Source: Winslowiella toletana (lineage in GTDB: Bacteria > Pseudomonadota > Gammaproteobacteria > Enterobacterales > Enterobacteriaceae). Taken from it: 64,000 nucleotides of DNA. The stretch is taken from positions 3,720,001 to 3,784,000 of the forward strand of contig NZ_CP134152.1 of NCBI RefSeq assembly GCF_032164335.1, read 5' to 3'. Positions 30,693 to 42,574 of this stretch are shown piece after piece. The translations under genes and the position numbers were made by a program. Position 1 is the stretch's first letter; each line of letters opens with the position of its first letter. The notes under the pieces are model-generated. The model had not been told where the DNA came from. It worked only from the letters and a program-made list of their open reading frames with translations, and made no database searches.

Positions 30693-31112
30693 TCAACTTC
30701 TGGCACCGACCGGATTCATAATTGGCTGCACGCCTTGCGGCTCAATGCAGTACATGCCGCCATGAAAAGGATCAACCAGCAACCAGCCGATAAAGCCGCC
30801 AAGCGGTATATTACCGAGGCTGTACCAATGGCTGATCTGCTGTTTTAACGCCAGTGTTTGCGGCACATAGCCCGGCGCTTCCAGCATCACCTGATACTTT
30901 TTTTTGCCGAAATAGCTGCCGTTGGACTTCTGCAGAATCACGGTTTGTGGCGTGATACCCTGCGCCACTGCGCGTCCTGTTTCATCCTGTACCACGAAGC
31001 TGACGCCCTGTGGGCGCGAATCTATCACTACCGCCTGAGTTTCATTACCCACTATTGTGGCGCAGCCACTTAACATTCCCAGCGAGACCAGTGCCAGCAG
31101 AATCGATTTCAT
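30693..31112 (-). CDS. Small predicted lipoprotein (PEGA-like)
   Basis: This protein of about 139 residues has a lipoprotein signal: a hydrophobic stretch followed by the lipobox LSGCAT, so it should be lipid-anchored at the cell envelope. After the signal comes a small beta-rich region resembling a PEGA-type domain (DSRPQGVSFVVQDETGRAV, then GITPQTVIL and VMLEAPGYVPQTLALKQ) and a hydrophobic tail segment (NIPLGGFIGWLLVDPFHGGMY). Tandem ATGs at 31115 and 31112 follow CAGGAAGT; the second has the more usual spacing and is used here. It converges with speG and is separate from mmuM. Function is unknown. Confidence 0.8.
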   Translation of the reverse strand: MKSILLALVSLGMLSGCATIVGNETQAVVIDSRPQGVSFVVQDETGRAVAQGITPQTVILQKSNGSYFGKKKYQVMLEAPGYVPQTLALKQQISHWYSLGNIPLGGFIGWLLVDPFHGGMYCIEPQGVQPIMNPVGARS

Positions 31113-31220
31113 CATACTTCCTGCGTCAATAAATCATGCAGACAGTCTAAACGCCAGGCGCGGGCTTTTCATTAATCACGCCCGGCAGAGCCAGGCGTAA
31201 TAACGCAAATTTTCAGTGGG

Positions 31221-32159
31221 TTATCTCTTATGGCAGCATTTTACGATGGCAGCGATATCAGCCGGTGTGGTGCGGCAACAGCCGCCTATCAGCTTCGCGC
31301 CTGCCGCATGCCACTGCGGTAATTTGTCACTTAATGCACAGCCGTCTGCGTCGTTGCTCCAGGTTTTACTGCTGGCATCGTAGTGTTCACCGGAATTGGG
31401 ATAAACCACCAGCGGTGCCGTCGTCAGCGCGTTCAGGGTCGTTAGCGCGGCAGTTACACTCTCCAGTGCAATACAGTTGATGCCCATAGCCACCACTTGC
31501 GGAGTAGTCGCCAATAGCGCCACCACTTCGGATAGCGGCGTACCGTCACTGAGATGCTCGCTGTCACGCAGCGTGAAAGAGAACCATGCTGGCGTTGCCG
31601 GGAATTCTTGTAATAATGCTACCAGCGCCTTAATTTCAGCAAATGACGGCAGCGTCTCGCAGGCCAGCAGATCCACCCCGGCTGCCACCAGCGCCGCCAT
31701 GCGCGGGCGGTGAAACGCCATCATCTCAACGTGTGGCAGCTGATAATCACCGCGGTATTCAGAGCCGTCGGCGAGAAAAGCGCCATAGGGTCCGACTGAA
31801 CCGGCAATCAATAATTTTCCGCTTTGCGGATGCAGAGCCAGATAGTCAGTACGCGCCCGTGCGGCCAGCTCTACGCTACGTGCTATCAACGCCTGCGACT
31901 GCGCGGCATCCAGCCCGCGCGTAGCAAAACCCTGCGGCGTCGCCTGGTAGCTGGCGGTGATTGCGCATTGCGCCCCGGCGCTAAAATAATCGTAGTGAAC
32001 CTGATAAATAAGCTCAGGATTTTCCATCAGCACTTTAGCCGACCACAGACTGTCGGTTAAATCACAGCCGCGCGCTTCCAGCTCAGTAGCCAGCGCGCCA
32101 TCAAGCACCAGGGTCGTGCTGTGCTCGAGGATTTCGGCAACGGGATTGTTAAGCGACAT
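31221..32159 (-). CDS. mmuM: Homocysteine S-methyltransferase
   Basis: The enzyme methylates homocysteine to methionine with S-methylmethionine (or S-adenosylmethionine) as donor, allowing use of plant-derived S-methylmethionine. The 312-residue protein matches E. coli MmuM closely: [18 protein letters not shown] at the start, [35 protein letters not shown], and the zinc-binding cysteines in GINCIAL and [13 protein letters not shown]. The ATG at 32159 is chosen over 32183 because AAGGA lies eight bases upstream and the protein then starts [11 protein letters not shown] like its homologues. It overlaps the end of mmuP by 11 bp, a sign of translational coupling in an mmuPM operon. Confidence 0.96.
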   Translation of the reverse strand: MSLNNPVAEILEHSTTLVLDGALATELEARGCDLTDSLWSAKVLMENPELIYQVHYDYFSAGAQCAITASYQATPQGFATRGLDAAQSQALIARSVELAARARTDYLALHPQSGKLLIAGSVGPYGAFLADGSEYRGDYQLPHVEMMAFHRPRMAALVAAGVDLLACETLPSFAEIKALVALLQEFPATPAWFSFTLRDSEHLSDGTPLSEVVALLATTPQVVAMGINCIALESVTAALTTLNALTTAPLVVYPNSGEHYDASSKTWSNDADGCALSDKLPQWHAAGAKLIGGCCRTTPADIAAIVKCCHKR

Positions 32160-33567
32160 GTTCGGTTTCCTTAGCAAGCTCACGCTTTTTCAGCAATTGA
32201 GTGAAATAGTATGCGCCATAGCAGATGGCGACGAATGGCAGGCCACACCATAAAGCAATACGCTGTTCAGGATCGAATGCCAGGCCAACACAGGCCAGCA
32301 GGCAGAGTGAAAAACCAACCACTGGCGTCAGCGGGAACCAGGGTGCGCGATATTTCAGATCGGACAGCGGTAGCCCTGAACGCAGATGATGACGACGGAA
32401 AGCGTAATGCGAAGCGCAAATACTCAGCCAGACGGCAACCACGGCAAAACCTGAAATCGCCGACAGCGCAACAAACACCGTATCCGGCGCGATTACGCTG
32501 GAGAACAGTGCCAGCAAGCCGCCAAGCATACTGACTGAAATCGCCACCAGCGGAATGCCGCGTTTAGTCATGCGGGAAAAACAGCGCGGCAGCGTGCGTT
32601 CATTAGACAACGACCACAGCATACGACCTGACGCATACAGCCCCGAGTTCGCCGCCGACAGGATCGCCGTCAGAATCACAAAGTTAAAAATATCGGCCGC
32701 ATAGGGAATACCAATTTTTTCAAATACCAGTACGAACGGACTTTTAACAATGCCAGCCTGATCCATGGGGATCAACGCCGCCAGCACGAATACGGTACCG
32801 ATAAAGAAAATCACCAGCCGTGCCACGGTGGTACGGATCGCCATCGGCACCACTTTATGCGGATTTTCGGTTTCACCGGCGGCGATGCCGATAAGCTCAG
32901 TACCAGAAAAGGCAAAGTTGACCGCCACCATGGTCATCAGGATCGGCAGCCCACCGTGCGGCAGCCAGCCAGAAGAGGTCAGATTGTGCAGGAAAGGTGC
33001 GCTGGAGCCATCTTTCATCGGAATAAAGCCAAACATCGCGCCAGCACCGAGAATGATAAATGCCAGGATGGTGACCACTTTGATAATCGAGAACCAGAAT
33101 TCCCCTTCGGCAAAGAAGCGTGACGACACCACATTCAGCAAAAAGATAATCGCGCAGAACAGCAGGCACCAAACCCAAACCGGGGTTTGCGGAAACCAGT
33201 ACTGCATACAGAAGCCGGCGGCAGTCAGGCTGGAACCCAGTGCCACCGTCCACGTCAGCCAGTAGAGCCAGGCGACGGTATAGCCGGTGGCCGGGCTGAG
33301 ATAACGGGCGGCATAAACGTGAAAAGCGCCGGTTTCCGGCATCGCCACCGACAGTTCACCGAGGCACAGCATCACCAGATAAACCACCAGCGCACCAATA
33401 GTGTAGGCCAGCAGAGTGCCGGCTGCGCCGGTGGTAGAGATAATATAACCGGTATTAAAAAACAGTCCGGTGCCGATTACACCGCCCAGTGACAGCATCA
33501 CCAGGTGGCGTGCTTTCATAGTGCGTTTAAACTGACCGGAAGGGGGATTTTCTTGAGTTGACTGCAT
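32149..33567 (-). CDS. mmuP: S-methylmethionine permease
   Basis: This inner-membrane permease of the amino acid-polyamine-organocation superfamily has 472 residues and about 12 transmembrane helices. The family signature is at the N terminus ([20 protein letters not shown]), followed by the conserved [20 protein letters not shown] and the [19 protein letters not shown] segment. It imports S-methylmethionine for MmuM, whose gene follows with an 11-bp overlap. A MetJ-type operator-like sequence lies just upstream of the start, which fits control by methionine supply. Confidence 0.95.
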   Translation of the reverse strand: MQSTQENPPSGQFKRTMKARHLVMLSLGGVIGTGLFFNTGYIISTTGAAGTLLAYTIGALVVYLVMLCLGELSVAMPETGAFHVYAARYLSPATGYTVAWLYWLTWTVALGSSLTAAGFCMQYWFPQTPVWVWCLLFCAIIFLLNVVSSRFFAEGEFWFSIIKVVTILAFIILGAGAMFGFIPMKDGSSAPFLHNLTSSGWLPHGGLPILMTMVAVNFAFSGTELIGIAAGETENPHKVVPMAIRTTVARLVIFFIGTVFVLAALIPMDQAGIVKSPFVLVFEKIGIPYAADIFNFVILTAILSAANSGLYASGRMLWSLSNERTLPRCFSRMTKRGIPLVAISVSMLGGLLALFSSVIAPDTVFVALSAISGFAVVAVWLSICASHYAFRRHHLRSGLPLSDLKYRAPWFPLTPVVGFSLCLLACVGLAFDPEQRIALWCGLPFVAICYGAYYFTQLLKKRELAKETEHVA

Positions 33568-33572
33568 CGTGT

Positions 33573-33604
33573 ATAACCATATGGACGTCTAAACTGCTAT
33601 ATGG
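33573..33604 (-). promoter_or_regulatory. Putative MetJ operator (met boxes) of mmuPM
   Basis: MetJ binds tandem 8-bp boxes of consensus AGACGTCT. Here GGACGTCT (33581-33588) matches 7 of 8 bases, and the adjacent AAACTGCT (33589-33596) matches 5 of 8. The site lies 14-29 bp before the mmuP start, where a repressor would block transcription. The assignment is by motif only. Confidence 0.55.
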
Positions 33605-33717
33605 AAAATTGTTATACAGGGCGTGTCGACAGAATGCAACGTTGCAAACGGTAAGCTATTACGGCAGGCGGGAAAGTACTTCCCCAGCAGACAGCGTTAT
33701 CCATTGGGGAACAATGC

Positions 33718-34053
33718 TTAATTAAACAGACAGTCCAGATAGCGCTCCAGCGCCGCACGCGAGCTGAAACCGTGTGGAATGCCGTAGTGATCCTGTGCAT
33801 CGCCAACCAGATACATTGGAAACTGCACATAGTGGTCACAGGTTTTAATTTCCGAGGCCGGCTCAGCAATGCTCTGGCTTTTCTCTTTCAGCGTTGGGTG
33901 AATAATCAATGCGGTACGACCCATGCGCGCTTCGCGATTGACGTAGACATAGTTTTCACCGCGACGATAACCGTAGGTTTTGGGCGTTACCGCATCCATC
34001 TCGAATCCGGCTTTCTCCAGTACGCGTGCCACCTCATCAGGTCGTAAATACAT
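33718..34053 (-). CDS. ygaC: Conserved protein YgaC (DUF2002 family)
   Basis: The 111-residue protein is nearly identical in pattern to E. coli YgaC (114 residues): it starts [20 protein letters not shown] and contains [33 protein letters not shown] and [18 protein letters not shown]. The start at 34053 is chosen by this homology; the frame extends further upstream without matching sequence. Its function is not known; in E. coli the gene is reported as Fur-regulated. It is divergent from ygaM, with a shared 163-bp promoter region. No clear Fur box was seen. Confidence 0.92.
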   Translation of the reverse strand: MYLRPDEVARVLEKAGFEMDAVTPKTYGYRRGENYVYVNREARMGRTALIIHPTLKEKSQSIAEPASEIKTCDHYVQFPMYLVGDAQDHYGIPHGFSSRAALERYLDCLFN

Positions 34054-34216
34054 GCTCGATCCTCTTAGTCTTACAAAGCACCGCAACCTTACCTCAGGCC
34101 AGGCGCTCAGGGCTTTCGGAATTATCCATAAAGGCGACAATACCGGGTCAAAACCACTGCGCAGATTAATGATGGTCTACACTGAGTATTAGTTATTAAC
34201 GCGAAGGGAGCGAAAA

Positions 34217-34531
34217 ATGTTTAACAGAACGACGAAAAATAATGATACCGATATCAATCAGGACGTTTCTTTGCTGGCTGATACACTTGACGATCTGCTG
34301 AAATCTTACGGCAGCAAAACAAAGGAAGAGGTCGACTCCGCGCGCGGTAAAGCTGAATCGCTGTTAAAAGAGACGCGCGCTAAGCTGAACGGTCGTAATC
34401 GCGTTACTCAGGCGGCGAAAGATGCCGGCGAACATGTTGATGATTATGTCCATGATAAACCATGGCACGGCGTGGGCATCGGTGCTGCGGTCGGTATTGT
34501 GATCGGTGCATTGCTGGCTTCCCGCCGCTAA
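34217..34531 (+). CDS. ygaM: YgaM, ElaB/YqjD-type (DUF883) ribosome/membrane-associated protein
   Basis: The 104-residue protein has the DUF883 layout: an N-terminal helical, charged region (LLADTLDDLLKSYGSKTKEE, then SLLKETRAKLNG) and a C-terminal membrane segment with the family ending DKPWHGVGIGAAVGIVIGAL followed by LASRR. Relatives (ElaB, YqjD) are tail-anchored inner-membrane proteins that bind ribosomes in stationary phase. It has a good ribosome binding site (AAGGGAGCGAAAA). It lies between ygaC and nrdH as in E. coli and is followed by a strong terminator. Confidence 0.92.
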   Translation: MFNRTTKNNDTDINQDVSLLADTLDDLLKSYGSKTKEEVDSARGKAESLLKETRAKLNGRNRVTQAAKDAGEHVDDYVHDKPWHGVGIGAAVGIVIGALLASRR

Positions 34532-34554
34532 CAGCCCTGTTCCCCCTGTTCTGT

Positions 34555-34581
34555 CCCTGCCCTCGGGCGGGGATTTTTTTT
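34555..34581 (+). terminator. Rho-independent terminator of ygaM
   Basis: A GC-rich stem, CCCTGCCC/GGGCGGGG with a TC loop, is followed by A and eight T residues. This is a clear intrinsic terminator 24 bp after ygaM. Confidence 0.9.
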
Positions 34582-34665
34582 GCCAAAATTGATAAAAAAA
34601 TATTCTCGTCGCAAAAAGCCCGCGTTATCAGGCTTTAGCCATCCTGCACATCAGCTTTGCCAAAA

Positions 34666-34712
34666 ACACTATATATAGTCAGGTTGATTTCATTAACCAC
34701 TACATCTAGTAT
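34666..34712 (+). promoter_or_regulatory. Pair of NrdR boxes upstream of nrdHIEF
   Basis: NrdR represses ribonucleotide reductase genes by binding two boxes of consensus ACACTATATATAGTGT spaced about three helical turns apart. ACACTATATATAGTCA at 34666-34681 is nearly perfect, and CCACTACATCTAGTAT at 34697-34712 lies 31 bp further on. Both sit about 110-150 bp before nrdH, in the expected promoter region. Confidence 0.85.
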
Positions 34713-34818
34713 TAGCCACATCAGTTCACCATTATAGCTGGTGGCACAATCTACGCGAATCGACAGTAAAACGATTCATATCAGACGATATCTCTCACTG
34801 CTGAGGTAAATACGAATC

Positions 34819-35055
34819 ATGCGCATTATTATTTACACTAAAGATAACTGTGTCCAGTGCAACGCGACAAAAAATGCCATGGATAAAAAAGGCATCGGGT
34901 ATCAGCTGGTCAATCTCGATAGCGAACCGGACGCAGTGGAAACCCTGAAATCGCTCGGATACCGCCAGGTACCGGTGGTGATGGCAGCCGACCAACACTG
35001 GAGTGGCTTTCGTCCGGACAAAATTTCCGCGCTGAGCCAGATGACTCAAGGCTAA
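34819..35055 (+). CDS. nrdH: Glutaredoxin-like protein NrdH
   Basis: This 78-residue redoxin supplies electrons to the class Ib ribonucleotide reductase NrdEF. It has the glutaredoxin-like fold with the redox motif CVQC at residues 11-14 ([20 protein letters not shown]) and the thioredoxin-reductase-type features YRQVPVV and [10 protein letters not shown] near the end. It is the first gene of the nrdHIEF operon; nrdI follows after 4 bp. Control by NrdR is suggested by the two upstream boxes. Confidence 0.96.
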   Translation: MRIIIYTKDNCVQCNATKNAMDKKGIGYQLVNLDSEPDAVETLKSLGYRQVPVVMAADQHWSGFRPDKISALSQMTQG

Positions 35056-35059
35056 AAAT

Positions 35060-35470
35060 ATGTTCCCACTGGTCTATTTCTCCAGCCAGTCGGAAAACAC
35101 GCACCGTTTTATCAGCCGTTTGGGCTTGCCGGCGCGGCGAATTCCACTGGATGGAGCACAACACTTGCAGGTTGATCGCCCCTATATTCTGGTGGTGCCA
35201 AGCTACGGCGGTGGCACCGCTCGCGGAGCCGTCCCCAAACAGGTGATTCAATTTCTTAATGATGAAGCCAATCGCCGCCTGATCCGCGGCGTGATTGCAG
35301 CCGGAAACCGTAACTTCGGTACCGCATTCTGCATGGCGGGCGACATCATTGCGCAAAAATGTCAGGTTCCTTATCTCTATCGCTTTGAGTTGCTGGGGAC
35401 CGCCGACGATATTGCTAACGTAAAATCGGGAGTAACCCAATTTTGGCAACAACAGACAGCACCGTTATAA
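35060..35470 (+). CDS. nrdI: Flavodoxin-like protein NrdI
   Basis: This 136-residue flavoprotein provides the oxidant needed to build the dimanganese-tyrosyl radical cofactor of NrdF. Features of the family are [20 protein letters not shown] at the N terminus (FMN phosphate loop SSQSENT), the [11 protein letters not shown] segment and [16 protein letters not shown]. Its last 28 bp overlap the start of nrdE, a sign of translational coupling, as in E. coli. Confidence 0.96.
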   Translation: MFPLVYFSSQSENTHRFISRLGLPARRIPLDGAQHLQVDRPYILVVPSYGGGTARGAVPKQVIQFLNDEANRRLIRGVIAAGNRNFGTAFCMAGDIIAQKCQVPYLYRFELLGTADDIANVKSGVTQFWQQQTAPL

Positions 35471-37593
35471 AACCCGCCGCCACCGCGCTCGACTATCACG
35501 CGCTGAACGCGATGCTTAACCTTTATGATGCCGACGGTAATATCCAGTTTGAGAAAGACCACGAAGCAACGCGCCAGTTTTATCTGCAGCATGTGATTCC
35601 TGGCAGCGTAGCTTTCGATTCGCTGGCCGAACGCCTGCAATTTCTGGTGGCGGAAGGTTATTACGAAGCCGAAGTGCTGAACGCCTGGCGCTTTGAGTTT
35701 GTCGCTGAACTGTTTGCCCAGGCTTATCAACGTCGCTTCCGCTTCCAGACGTTTCTCGGTGCCTATAAGTTCTATACCAGCTACGCGCTGAAGACTTTTG
35801 ATGGCAAACGCTATCTGGAGAACTTTGAAGATCGCGTCTGTATGGTGACGCTGACGCTGTCACGCGGTGATGAGCAGCTGGCAACGTCGCTGATGGAAGA
35901 GATGCTGAGCGGACGTTTTCAGCCAGCCACCCCCACCTTTCTCAACTGCGGCAAACAGCAGCGCGGTGAGCTGGTTTCCTGCTTCCTGCTGCGTATCGAA
36001 GACAATATGGAGTCGATTGGCCGTTCGGTTAATTCGGCGCTGCAATTGTCGAAACGCGGCGGCGGCGTGGCGTTTCTGCTGTCGAATCTGCGCGAAGCCG
36101 GTGCGCCGATCAAGCGTATTGAAAATCAGTCATCCGGCGTTATTCCGGTAATGAAAATGCTGGAAGATGCTTTCTCCTACGCCAATCAGCTGGGTGCACG
36201 CCAGGGCGCAGGCGCGGTTTATCTGCATGCGCACCATCCGGATATTCTGCGTTTTCTTGATACCAAACGTGAAAATGCCGATGAAAAAATTCGCATCAAA
36301 ACCCTGTCACTTGGGGTGGTAATTCCGGATATCACTTTCCAGCTGGCAAAAACCAATCAGCCGATGGCGCTATTCTCACCGTATGACGTTGAGCGTCTGT
36401 ACGGCCTGCCATTTGCTGATATCAGCGTCAGTGAAAAATACCACGAGATGCTGGCTGACGAGCGTATTCGTAAGACCTTTATTAATCCGCGTGAGTTTTT
36501 CCAGACGCTGGCGGAAATTCAGTTTGAATCCGGCTATCCCTACATCATGTATGAAGACACGGTGAATCGCGCTAATCCAATTAAGGGGCGGATTAATATG
36601 AGCAACCTGTGTTCTGAAATTTTGCAGGTGAATACGCCGACCGACTATCACGACGATCTCAGCTATCGTCAGATCGGTAAAGATATCTCCTGCAATCTCG
36701 GATCGCTGAATATTGCCCATGCGATGGACTCGGAGGATTTTGCCCGTACGGTGGAAATCGCCATTCGCGGCCTGACGGCAGTGTCAGAGATGAGTAATAT
36801 TGCTTCAGTACCCTCGATTGCCGCAGGGAATGCCCAGTCACACGCTATCGGCCTTGGTCAGATGAATCTGCATGGCTATCTGGCGCGTGAAGGTATGCTG
36901 TACGGTTCAGAAGAAGCGCTGGATTTCACCAATATCTACTTCTATTGCGTAACGTATCACGCGCTGCGCACGTCGAATCAACTGGCACGTGAGCGTCAGC
37001 AAAGCTTCGCCGGATTTAGCGAGTCACGCTATGCCAGCGGCGAATATTTTGATCGGTATGTCGATCAAAGTTGGCAGCCGCGCACCGCCCGCATTGCTGC
37101 ACTGTTTGCGGCGGCGGGTATCACACTGCCGACCCAGCAAGACTGGCGCACGCTGAAAGCGGCGGTAATGAGCAGCGGATTGTATAACCAGAATCTGCAA
37201 GCAATTCCGCCGACCGGTTCGATCTCATATATCAATCACGCCACCTCCAGTATCCACCCTATCGTTTCGCGTATTGAGATTCGCAAAGAGGGTAAAACCG
37301 GCCGCGTCTATTACCCGGCGCCGTTTATGAACAACCACAACCAGTCGCTGTATCAGGATGCCTACGACATCGGGCCAGAGGCAATTATTAATACCTATGC
37401 CGAAGCCACGCAACATGTCGATCAGGGGCTGTCGTTAACCCTGTTCTTCCGTGATACCGCCACCACCCGCGATATTAATAAAGCGCAGATTTACGCCTGG
37501 AAGAAAGGGATTAAAACGCTCTACTACATCCGCCTGCGTCAGATGGCGCTGGAAGGTACCGAAGTTCAGGGCTGCGTCTCCTGTTCCCTGTAA
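35443..37593 (+). CDS. nrdE: Class Ib ribonucleotide reductase, alpha subunit
   Basis: This catalytic subunit reduces ribonucleoside diphosphates to deoxyribonucleotides together with NrdF. The 716-residue protein matches E. coli NrdE (714). Active-site elements seen are [19 protein letters not shown] (redox Cys), [13 protein letters not shown] (radical Cys), the second redox Cys in [10 protein letters not shown], and the C-terminal shuttle cysteines in GCVSCSL. It lacks the N-terminal ATP-cone of class Ia enzymes, as expected. The start overlaps nrdI, and nrdF follows after 30 bp. Class Ib enzymes are used under iron limitation and oxidative stress. Confidence 0.98.
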   Translation: MATTDSTVIKPAATALDYHALNAMLNLYDADGNIQFEKDHEATRQFYLQHVIPGSVAFDSLAERLQFLVAEGYYEAEVLNAWRFEFVAELFAQAYQRRFRFQTFLGAYKFYTSYALKTFDGKRYLENFEDRVCMVTLTLSRGDEQLATSLMEEMLSGRFQPATPTFLNCGKQQRGELVSCFLLRIEDNMESIGRSVNSALQLSKRGGGVAFLLSNLREAGAPIKRIENQSSGVIPVMKMLEDAFSYANQLGARQGAGAVYLHAHHPDILRFLDTKRENADEKIRIKTLSLGVVIPDITFQLAKTNQPMALFSPYDVERLYGLPFADISVSEKYHEMLADERIRKTFINPREFFQTLAEIQFESGYPYIMYEDTVNRANPIKGRINMSNLCSEILQVNTPTDYHDDLSYRQIGKDISCNLGSLNIAHAMDSEDFARTVEIAIRGLTAVSEMSNIASVPSIAAGNAQSHAIGLGQMNLHGYLAREGMLYGSEEALDFTNIYFYCVTYHALRTSNQLARERQQSFAGFSESRYASGEYFDRYVDQSWQPRTARIAALFAAAGITLPTQQDWRTLKAAVMSSGLYNQNLQAIPPTGSISYINHATSSIHPIVSRIEIRKEGKTGRVYYPAPFMNNHNQSLYQDAYDIGPEAIINTYAEATQHVDQGLSLTLFFRDTATTRDINKAQIYAWKKGIKTLYYIRLRQMALEGTEVQGCVSCSL

Positions 37594-38586
<993 letters not shown>

Positions 38587-38597
38587 CCGTTACAACG

Positions 38598-38618
38598 AGG
38601 GTGCTGCTCAGGCACCCT
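38598..38618 (+). terminator. Probable terminator of nrdHIEF
   Basis: The 7-bp stem AGGGTGC/GCACCCT with a 7-base loop begins 11 bp after nrdF. The T tract after it is weak (GTATTT), so termination may be partial. Confidence 0.6.
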
Positions 38619-38877
38619 GTATTTCAAATTAATTCCACTTAATTCCCAAGATTTCAACCAGCAAGCCAGACTATTTACTTATAATAAATTCGTCACATTC
38701 TGCATATTTGATTAAATATCCACTTCGCTAAACGTCACTATTTTCATCCATCCCAGGTAAATTCCGATGAAAATATCAGACTATTTTTAACTTTTTTCAT
38801 TAGCCGCAATCCCTTATGTGCCCTGACATTATCAGAGATCATCGTCTCATCAAATTCCCCTGCTCGCCCGCGAAGGG

Positions 38878-38905
38878 TTGTCAGATACTCTCAGTGTGTT
38901 AGGGT
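38878..38905 (+). promoter_or_regulatory. proU-type promoter upstream of proVWX
   Basis: TTGTCA, a 16-bp spacer and TAGGGT lie about 80 bp before proV in an otherwise gene-free 396-bp region (38587-38982). A TAGGGT -10 element resembles that of the osmotically induced proU P2 promoter of enteric bacteria. The flanking DNA is AT-rich, fitting H-NS silencing, but no other element could be assigned. Confidence 0.55.
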
Positions 38906-38982
38906 ATATGCCGCTTTTATTTAACCAGGATATAACAAGAAAAATAAGATAATTAATCAACTAACGGGAACTTAATTACCGC

Positions 38983-40182
38983 ATGGCAATTAAATTAGAA
39001 GTTAAGAATTTATATAAAGTATTTGGGGAAAATCCCGAGCGTGCGTTTAAGCACATCGAGAAAGGCATCAGCAAAGAGGCACTACTGGAGAAAACCGGCC
39101 TCTCTCTCGGGGTAAAAGACGCCAGTCTGGCCATTGAAGAAGGCGAGATATTTGTCATCATGGGGTTATCCGGCTCAGGAAAATCCACCATGGTTCGCCT
39201 TCTCAATCGTCTGATAGAACCGACTCGCGGCCAGGTCATAATTGATGGTGTCGACATCGCGAAAATATCTGAAAGCGACCTGCGTCAGGTACGCCGAAAT
39301 AAAATCAGTATGGTATTCCAGTCATTTGCTCTGATGCCGCATATGACGGTATTAAATAATGCAGCATTTGGTATGGAATTAGCCGGCGTGCCATTGCAGG
39401 AACGTCAGGAAAAAGCACTCGACGCGCTGCGTCAGGTCGGGTTGGATAATTACGCTCATGCTTATCCTGATGAACTTTCTGGCGGTATGCGTCAGCGTGT
39501 TGGATTAGCCCGTGCGCTGGCAATTAACCCGGATATTTTACTGATGGATGAAGCCTTCTCGGCACTCGATCCATTAATCCGTACTGAAATGCAGGACGAG
39601 CTGGTCAAACTACAGTCAAAACATCAGCGCACCATTGTATTTATCTCCCATGACCTTGATGAAGCAATGCGCATCGGCGATCGCATCGCCATTATGCAGG
39701 GCGGTGAAGTGGTACAGGTCGGCACCCCGGACGAAATTCTGAATAATCCCGCCAATGACTACGTGCGCACCTTCTTCCGCGGGGTTGATATCAGCCATGT
39801 GTTCAGCGCCAAAGATATTGCCCGCCGCAGCGCTGGCGCGTTGATTCGTAAAGCGCCGGGCCTCGGCCCTCGCTCCGCCATCAAACTGTTGCAGGATGCC
39901 GACCGCGAATACGGTTACGTGCTGGAGCGACAAAAGTTTGTCGGTATCGTCTCTGTCGACTCGCTGAAAGTCGCGCTGGCCGCTGGCGAAGGGCTGGATT
40001 CGGCCCTGCTGACCTCACCTGCCGCAGTGCCGGGTGATACCTCACTGAATGAACTGCTGTCGCATGTGGCGCAGGCACCTTGTGCCGTGCCGATCGTCGG
40101 CGAAGACCATCAGTATATCGGCATCATTTCCAAGGGCACGTTACTACAGGCATTAGATCGCGAGGGGGCAAACAATGAGTAA
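38983..40182 (+). CDS. proV: Glycine betaine/proline ABC transporter, ATPase subunit
   Basis: This ATPase of the ProU osmoprotectant importer has 399 residues (400 in E. coli). The ABC motifs are complete: Walker A in [16 protein letters not shown], the Q-loop in [11 protein letters not shown], the signature [16 protein letters not shown], Walker B in [13 protein letters not shown], and the switch histidine in [12 protein letters not shown]. After the ATPase part come two CBS-type regions (about 280-399), which sense ionic strength in this family. It overlaps proW by 8 bp and begins the proVWX operon. Confidence 0.97.
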   Translation: MAIKLEVKNLYKVFGENPERAFKHIEKGISKEALLEKTGLSLGVKDASLAIEEGEIFVIMGLSGSGKSTMVRLLNRLIEPTRGQVIIDGVDIAKISESDLRQVRRNKISMVFQSFALMPHMTVLNNAAFGMELAGVPLQERQEKALDALRQVGLDNYAHAYPDELSGGMRQRVGLARALAINPDILLMDEAFSALDPLIRTEMQDELVKLQSKHQRTIVFISHDLDEAMRIGDRIAIMQGGEVVQVGTPDEILNNPANDYVRTFFRGVDISHVFSAKDIARRSAGALIRKAPGLGPRSAIKLLQDADREYGYVLERQKFVGIVSVDSLKVALAAGEGLDSALLTSPAAVPGDTSLNELLSHVAQAPCAVPIVGEDHQYIGIISKGTLLQALDREGANNE

Positions 40183-41350
40183 TCAAACGGCAAATCCGTG
40201 GGAAACCGCACCCGCGCAGACTGATACCGCACCGACAACTGACGGCAGCAGTGCCGCCTCAGCCAGCGATCCCTGGTCCACTCCTGCCGATACCAGCAGT
40301 GCGTCTGCGGATGCGGCGTCCACCAGCGGTGGTAGCGATGCCTGGGGTTCACCGGCGTCTGCCGGCGGTCACGATGCGGCTGCCAGCAGCAGCGACTGGC
40401 TGAGTAGCGCGCCTGCGCCACAAGCGGAGCACTTCAATATTCTCGATCCCTTTCATAAGACCCTGATCCCGCTGGATAGCTGGGTCACAGAAGGTATTGA
40501 CTGGGTAGTCTCGCATTTCCGTCCGCTGTTCCAGGGCATTCGCGTACCGGTAGATTATATCCTCAGCGCCTTCCAGCAGTTGCTGCTGGGGATGCCAGCG
40601 CCGGTGGCAATCATCGTCTTTGCGCTGATTGCCTGGCAGCTTTCCAGCTTCGGCATGGGTATCGCCACGCTGGTTTCACTGATTGCCATTGGGGCGATTG
40701 GTGCCTGGTCGCAGGCGATGGTGACGCTGGCGCTGGTACTCACCGCCTTGCTGTTCTGTATTGTCATCGGGTTGCCGCTTGGCATCTGGCTGGCGCGTAG
40801 CGAGCGGGCAGCGAAAATTATTCGGCCACTGCTGGATGCCATGCAAACCACGCCGGCGTTTGTCTACCTGGTGCCGATTGTGATGCTGTTTGGTATCGGT
40901 AATGTGCCAGGCGTGGTGGTCACCATCATCTTTGCCCTGCCGCCAATCGTGCGCCTGACGATTCTCGGCATTAAGCAAGTACCGGCCGATTTAATCGAAG
41001 CCGCCGAATCCTTTGGCGCTAATCCGCGCCAGATGCTGTTTAAAGTTCAGCTGCCGCTGGCAATGCCAACCATTATGGCCGGGGTTAACCAGACGCTGAT
41101 GCTGGCACTGTCGATGGTGGTTATCGCCTCAATGATCGCTGTAGGAGGTCTGGGACAGATGGTACTGCGCGGCATTGGCCGTCTGGATATGGGCCTCGCA
41201 ACCGTCGGTGGCGTCGGCATCGTGATCCTGGCGATCATCCTCGATCGCCTGACACAGTCACTGGGCCGCGACAGCCGCAGCCGTGGCAGTCGCCGCTGGT
41301 ACACCACCGGCCCGGTTGGCCTGCTGACTCGTCCGTTTATCAAGAAATGA
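40175..41350 (+). CDS. proW: Glycine betaine/proline ABC transporter, permease subunit
   Basis: This inner-membrane permease of ProU has 391 residues. From about residue 85 on it follows E. coli ProW closely ([19 protein letters not shown]), with the ABC permease EAA-type motif in [20 protein letters not shown]. The N-terminal cytoplasmic tail is unusual: about 85 residues rich in Ser, Ala, Asp, Thr and Gly, with repeated W-containing pieces ([24 protein letters not shown]). This makes the protein about 37 residues longer than E. coli ProW (354). Its start overlaps proV by 8 bp, and proX follows. Confidence 0.97.
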   Translation: MSNQTANPWETAPAQTDTAPTTDGSSAASASDPWSTPADTSSASADAASTSGGSDAWGSPASAGGHDAAASSSDWLSSAPAPQAEHFNILDPFHKTLIPLDSWVTEGIDWVVSHFRPLFQGIRVPVDYILSAFQQLLLGMPAPVAIIVFALIAWQLSSFGMGIATLVSLIAIGAIGAWSQAMVTLALVLTALLFCIVIGLPLGIWLARSERAAKIIRPLLDAMQTTPAFVYLVPIVMLFGIGNVPGVVVTIIFALPPIVRLTILGIKQVPADLIEAAESFGANPRQMLFKVQLPLAMPTIMAGVNQTLMLALSMVVIASMIAVGGLGQMVLRGIGRLDMGLATVGGVGIVILAIILDRLTQSLGRDSRSRGSRRWYTTGPVGLLTRPFIKK

Positions 41351-41418
41351 TTTTTCCGGCGGTGCGTCAGTGGCACCGCCGGCTAATACCGCAATAACAT
41401 CACTAATAAGGAATCACT

Positions 41419-42417
41419 ATGCGCAAGACAGCAATTTTGGCAGCCGCCTTAACCACTCTGGCCGCGACACAGGTTTCCGCAGCAGACCTGCCGGGTAAAG
41501 GCATTACGGTTAAGCCAGTACAGAGCACCATTTCCGAAGAGAGTTTTCAGACGCTGCTGGTCAGTCGAGCGCTGGAAAAACTGGGCTACACCGTGGACAG
41601 CACCAGCGAAGTTGATTACAACGTTGGCTACACCTCCATTGCCTCTGGCGATGCCACTTTTACTGCCGTTAACTGGCAACCGCTGCATGACGATATGTAC
41701 AAAGCGGCAGGCGGTGACAAAAAGTTTTATCGCGAGGGTAATTACGTTGAAGGCGCGGCTCAGGGCTATCTGATCGATAAAAAAACTGCCGAGAAGTATC
41801 ACATTACGCGTATCGACCAGCTGAAAGATCCGAAGATCGCCAAACTGTTTGATACCAATGGTGATGGCAAAGCTGACCTGACCGGTTGTACCCCAGGCTG
41901 GGGCTGTGAGGCGGTGATCAATCATCAGATGCCGGCCTTCGGTCTAAGTAAGACGGTCGAAGCCAATATGGGTAACTATTCTGCGATGATCGCAGACGTG
42001 ATGGCGCGCTTTAAGCAGGGCAAACCGGTTATCTACTATACCTGGACACCCTACTGGTTAAGCGACGTACTGGTTCCGGGTAAAGATGTCGTCTGGTTGC
42101 AGGTGCCGTTCTCTTCTCTGCCGGGTGAACAGAAAGATCTTGATACTAAATTACCGAATGGTGCCAATTATGGCTTCCCGGTCAACAGCATGCATATCGT
42201 GGCGAATAAACAGTGGACTGAGAAAAACCCGGCAGCCGCCAAATTGTTTGCTGAAATGAAGCTGCCTATCGCCGATATCAATGCGCAGAATGCGCGCATG
42301 CATGACGGCGAAGCGTCTGAAAGCGATATCAACCGTCATGTTGATGGCTGGATTAAAGCTCACCAGGCGCAGTTTGATAAGTGGGTTGCTGACGCAGCCG
42401 CTGCGGCAAAATCCTGA
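41419..42417 (+). CDS. proX: Glycine betaine/proline ABC transporter, periplasmic binding protein
   Basis: This 332-residue periplasmic protein delivers glycine betaine and proline betaine to ProVW. A signal peptide ends at VSAA (residues 1-21). The mature part carries the ligand-box tryptophans in [21 protein letters not shown] and [11 protein letters not shown], and the disulphide pair in GCTPGWGCE. It is the last gene of proVWX and is followed by a clear terminator. Confidence 0.97.
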   Translation: MRKTAILAAALTTLAATQVSAADLPGKGITVKPVQSTISEESFQTLLVSRALEKLGYTVDSTSEVDYNVGYTSIASGDATFTAVNWQPLHDDMYKAAGGDKKFYREGNYVEGAAQGYLIDKKTAEKYHITRIDQLKDPKIAKLFDTNGDGKADLTGCTPGWGCEAVINHQMPAFGLSKTVEANMGNYSAMIADVMARFKQGKPVIYYTWTPYWLSDVLVPGKDVVWLQVPFSSLPGEQKDLDTKLPNGANYGFPVNSMHIVANKQWTEKNPAAAKLFAEMKLPIADINAQNARMHDGEASESDINRHVDGWIKAHQAQFDKWVADAAAAAKS

Positions 42418-42455
42418 TTAAACAGGCAACAACGCCCATTGTTAAACATTACACC

Positions 42456-42478
42456 AGCAGCCTCAGGGCTGCTTTTTT
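42456..42478 (+). terminator. Rho-independent terminator of proVWX
   Basis: The stem AGCAGCC/GGCTGCT with a TCAG loop runs directly into six T residues, 38 bp after proX. Confidence 0.9.
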
Positions 42479-42574
42479 GTCTGTGACTGGTTTGGCCTGT
42501 TAATCATCGCAACAATGAAATAGTTTTTTAGGTTACTATTAGCGTATTCCACTTATCAATGCTGTTAACTGCTT

